Shown here: piece by piece, positions 60,521 to 64,000 of the stretch
Layout of the letters: each line of letters starts with the position of its first letter
How positions within the stretch are numbered: the stretch's first letter is position 1
DNA from: Hofstenia miamia
Lineage: Eukaryota > Xenacoelomorpha > Acoela
Direction: 5' to 3'
Length of the DNA stretch: 64,000 bases
Assembly: GCA_004352715.1 (NCBI GenBank)
Contig: SCFE01000041.1
Location: 2,015,937 to 2,079,936 of the forward strand
Program-made: the position numbers and the translations under genes
Notes under the pieces: model-generated
Told to the model about the DNA's origin: nothing
Database searches by the model: none
What the model saw: only the letters and a program-made list of their open reading frames with translations

Positions 60521-63500
60521 TAAATTTCTATGGGAAATGGACATGGAGTTTGTGTATTGTCTACTTGATTTTAATAACAAAGCATTGAGTAAAGCCAAAA
60601 ATTTAATGTCATGTGATTACGGATTTAGAGCCAACCATTTATATTTTTTGAAAGTGTTTGTCGAAATTTACTCGGTAACGTAAAAATAGACATCGTCGAT
60701 ATTTTTGATATCTACGATATGGTGAAAAGTTCGTTTTATGTAGTTTGTAACATAAATATTGTTAAGTGTACAAAGTGCGTCGGTAAGACCAATTTTATTT
60801 ATAGTATGTACATACACATAAACTCAAATTTCATTATTCCACTTTATGTTTGTACTTGATTTCATGTTGACGAATGTAAATCCTCATTTATGGTGATAGT
60901 TTCAAAATATTTTCTTGAAATTTTCTTGACATATAGGCGTTTTAAAATTCGAAAAAGAATTTCTTGCTTGTTTAGTTGTGTAGAGTACACTGAAATGGCT
61001 CCATAGTGCCGGCAATGGTTTTTCTTGGGAGAGATAGTCGTATTTGGTGAGAAACATAATTTTTTTCATTGATAAATTCAGAAGGTCTTTGTAAATGTTT
61101 TCACTAATTTTCGTTTACAACGGAGAATTTTATTATCTTCAAAAATGTTGCTTTGCTTTCATCTCAGATTGTATTTTTTCTTATGCAACCAGAATAACTC
61201 TTATTGTGCAATGCATTTGGTCTTCCAATTTTCTAATGCATTTTAAAATTTTAAAAAGTGAAAATTCACCAGTTTCTTAGGTGATCTTTGCACACAGGCT
61301 TTAGTGTATTTTTAGAACCACTTTTCTAACTTTTTGCTCACACAAGTTTTATTGCAGCTGGAGTAAATCTTCTCGTCCAAATACTAGAATGAGGAAGTAG
61401 GTAGCTACATATTAGCAGATATTGGAAGCTAAGGTTTGTTATTTTTTCTAAAAACACTTAAAATGTAATGACGTAAAGCTTCTTTTTTATGAAACGGAAC
61501 TATTGAAAATTTAAGAGTGTACAAACTTTTGAAAAAGATGTTTTTAATGCTTAAAAGTCACTTGAAAATAATTGGATACCGAATAGAGTTGTGTTCTCAT
61601 CCACCATCTAATCCAAACAATTGCTGATCTCTACTTTTAATATATGAGACAATTCATAAATCTGTTTAGCTTAAAAAATTAGTTTCATAATTTCAAATAA
61701 TTCTTAGTCAATTCATTCATTTGTATTTCATATGATGCAGGAGACCAATGTAAGTTTATATTTTCATTTATGGAGTTTTCACCCTGATTTTAAAGTTGCA
61801 GTATTTTGACTAGTGTGACCCAAGAAATGGTAGGGATTTAAATCTAGTGGTCCATGAAACACGTCGCATCCGTTGCTTGGCTTAAATGAAAATTCAAGTT
61901 TATTTATTCGTTTCCAACACGTGGTGTCAGTGTGGAATTCCCGCCAGAAACCATCAGAGTGTGAAATAACACATTTCAAAACATTCTACACTTTCATATT
62001 AATATGACAATGTTTGCTATGAAATATATGCCCGTGTTACCAGCAGGTTTCTCTGTGGATAGAATATTAGGTTTGCTTGCACAAACATACGCGCCTGACA
62101 GTAAATGATGCACATGTAATTGAAACTATCTGACCATTAAGCAATCCACTCAATTGAGTTAAATCTGAATTAGATTTTGGAAGATCTAAAATTCAACTCA
62201 ATCTTTTGTATTTAAATTATAATTTCATAACGATGTGTTGATTAATTCCCAATTTTAATATTGCGAGATCTAGCTACGTTCTAAGCTTTCATCTTATCTT
62301 CATTTTCACATAATTTACAATAGCAGTTTAAGATAGTTTTGAATATAAAAAAATTTTGAATATGTATCTTGGGATTCTCGCTGTGTTTAATTGACAATAT
62401 TTTTTATTTAGAAAAGATTTTCAACTTCAAAATGGAAGCAATTGCAATCAATTTTTTTGAAATATAACAATTTTATTATTTTTTGTAATCAGAAATTTAA
62501 TTTTGGTAAAATTTTGTTTTCAATCAATAGTGAGGCATTAATTTGAAATAAATAATTTTCTTTGACTTTGTTCAATAGGTTTTTAAATTTTAATAACATT
62601 GGGTTGAGAGTAATAGAGCCTTATTAATGGAAGTGTTGAAATCCAAACTGAAACGAATTGAATTAACTCATTATTTCCCTGAACATTACGAAACTTTATC
62701 TGTTTTTACTTTATAGTTGTGAAAAGACATATATCTACGGTTTATAAAAACTCTCAAGTACTTTGTTAAATATTTTAGAGATTCAAGTTCTCTTTAAAAA
62801 CATTTAACAGCTATTGTAATCACACCATTGTGTATCTGTAACATAAATGCCAAGCAAACACAAAGAAATTGTATTATTAAGGATTTTCGTTAAGACATTT
62901 CAGATTTGTAAAAAAGGTTGCAGCAAAAAAACGTGAATTTTTTTAAAACAGGTTTTATTCATTTCTTATATTTTTGAGTTTTTTGAATGGATTTCTAACT
63001 CAAGAGACTTGTATCATATCAAATTGCAGTTTTATTTTGTGATAAAATTTCCTTTGAGTAATTTTTAACCGTTGTGGTTCATAAATAAACTTCGAAATTG
63101 CTTAAAGAAACATGTTTTATATTTTGAAAAGTTTAGCCACTTAAATGTTTTTGTTTTGTCACACGGGGAGTAAAAAAATTATAAATTTTTTGATTAAATT
63201 CAAAGTTTTTCTAGATTTTCTTAATATGCAGCTACGAGAAATTTAAAGCATTTTTGATTAGCAATGTGTAAATAATTATATTTATTCGAATGCACAACCC
63301 GTTCATCTCATATGTGACTTTATTTTTTCTATGTCAAATAGTTTACAGACGTTGAATTAAATTTTTGAATTTTATGCATATTTCTTTTAGAATCATTGTT
63401 GCTATACATTATAAATATATAGCATTTATAATTTCTTTTGAATTATATGACTTTGCCAACGAATGCAGATTGCATTGAATGTGTGTTTCTAATCGCCAAC

Positions 63501-63689
63501 TCAATATTTGTTAGCACTCACTTGTCGATGGTGTTAAAATGAGATGTGTGATTTACTTGATGTGCGGTTAGTTCATATATTATTGAATGGGAGAGTGGAA
63601 CATATATTAATTTGCGCACTGGGTGTTTCTTCAAGTGATGCAATTTACAATTTATTTTGATGTCTAACATTTTCCTTAAAGAATTTTCT
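60521..63689. other. Gene-poor sequence
   Basis: AT-rich, no supported gene on either strand. Confidence 0.45.
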
Positions 63690-64000
63690 TTTGTCGACCG
63701 TGTCCACTCAACACTCTGGCGGTGCTCTTCCCATGCGCGTCGTTCCCGCCAAATCCCCCGGTTTTAATAAATTTTCGATTTACGCCAATATCGCGATCAT
63801 TCAAGCCCGACAATAGCGCTCTCTTTGTCACCTGGTTTAATTCGCTAGCAAAAATTTAAACCTATTGTTTTCTCCTGCGTTGATTCGCAACCTCTCTCTA
63901 CCGAATTTCTGAGTGAATATCGTTAATACTTGCACCTGGTCTTTGGTTGTTTTATTAAGTTTTCGCAATCCATGGTTATTTTAATCAATGCTTAGCCAAT
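63690..64000. promoter_or_regulatory. GC-richer island at window end, candidate regulatory element
   Basis: Composition rises sharply compared with the preceding 3 kb, with CGCGTCGTTCCCGCC, GGTTTTAATAAATTTTCG, TATCGCGATCATTC and SOX-like CCTATTGTTTTCT motifs. No open frame. It may belong to a gene to the right of the window. Confidence 0.3.

Noticed and set aside
60282-60588. Frames on both strands in the 60-kb island
   Set aside because: Same reasoning: open by composition, no protein similarity seen.
1-64000. tRNA, rRNA, snRNA, spliced-leader RNA genes and CRISPR arrays
   Set aside because: I looked for B-box (GGTTCGAATCC-like) sequences, rRNA cores and regularly spaced repeats by eye and saw none. 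A covariance-model scan would be decisive.

Overview
This is an AT-rich, gene-poor piece of a draft animal nuclear genome. It has spliced genes with GT/AG introns, AATAAA signals, many (TA)n microsatellites, four 1,000-N scaffold gaps plus shorter ones, and a wide range of animal transposons (LINE, Penelope-like, mariner, Tc1, piggyBac, P element, hAT miniatures). The small intron-poor genes with splice-acceptor-like sites directly upstream of the ATG, and the P element, would fit a tunicate or another spliced-leader-using invertebrate. That placement is an inference with low confidence. There are no bacterial genes, CRISPR arrays, rRNAs or tRNAs that I can see.

Layout. 1-7.3 kb: LINE fragments, two of them in inverted orientation around a gap, and an internally deleted mariner element. 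7.3-13.4 kb: non-coding sequence, a 399-bp hAT miniature element, a 1,096-bp direct duplication across a single N (probably an assembly artefact), and a GC-richer regulatory-looking block with a PBX/MEIS-type site and a TATA promoter. 15.1-16.3 kb: a decayed Penelope-like element. 21.8-22.3 kb: the 3' end of a LINE. 22.4-30.5 kb: a minus-strand spliced gene, six exons whose phases all fit, probably a Lines/LINS1 homologue; a complete but dead piggyBac element sits in its last intron. 31.4-34.0 kb: a P-element-like transposon with THAP domain, long inverted repeats and a perfect 8-bp target duplication.

34.1-42.6 kb is the gene-dense part: four intronless minus-strand genes, namely NDUFAF8-like (complex I assembly, twin CX9C), an 82-residue single-span protein resembling NDUFA3, THUMPD1 (tRNA ac4C adaptor), and a mitochondrial-looking protein with two PC4 domains. 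A 1.4-kb Tc1 element separates the first two. Three of the four are probably mitochondrial and all four have a TTTAG-type acceptor 0 to 22 nt before the ATG.

42.6-64 kb is mostly a gene desert with one candidate 46-residue membrane microprotein, two more hAT miniature elements with target duplications, several small repeats, and GC-richer islands (55.1, 56.0, 60.1 and 63.7 kb) that look like cis-regulatory elements of a gene outside the window.
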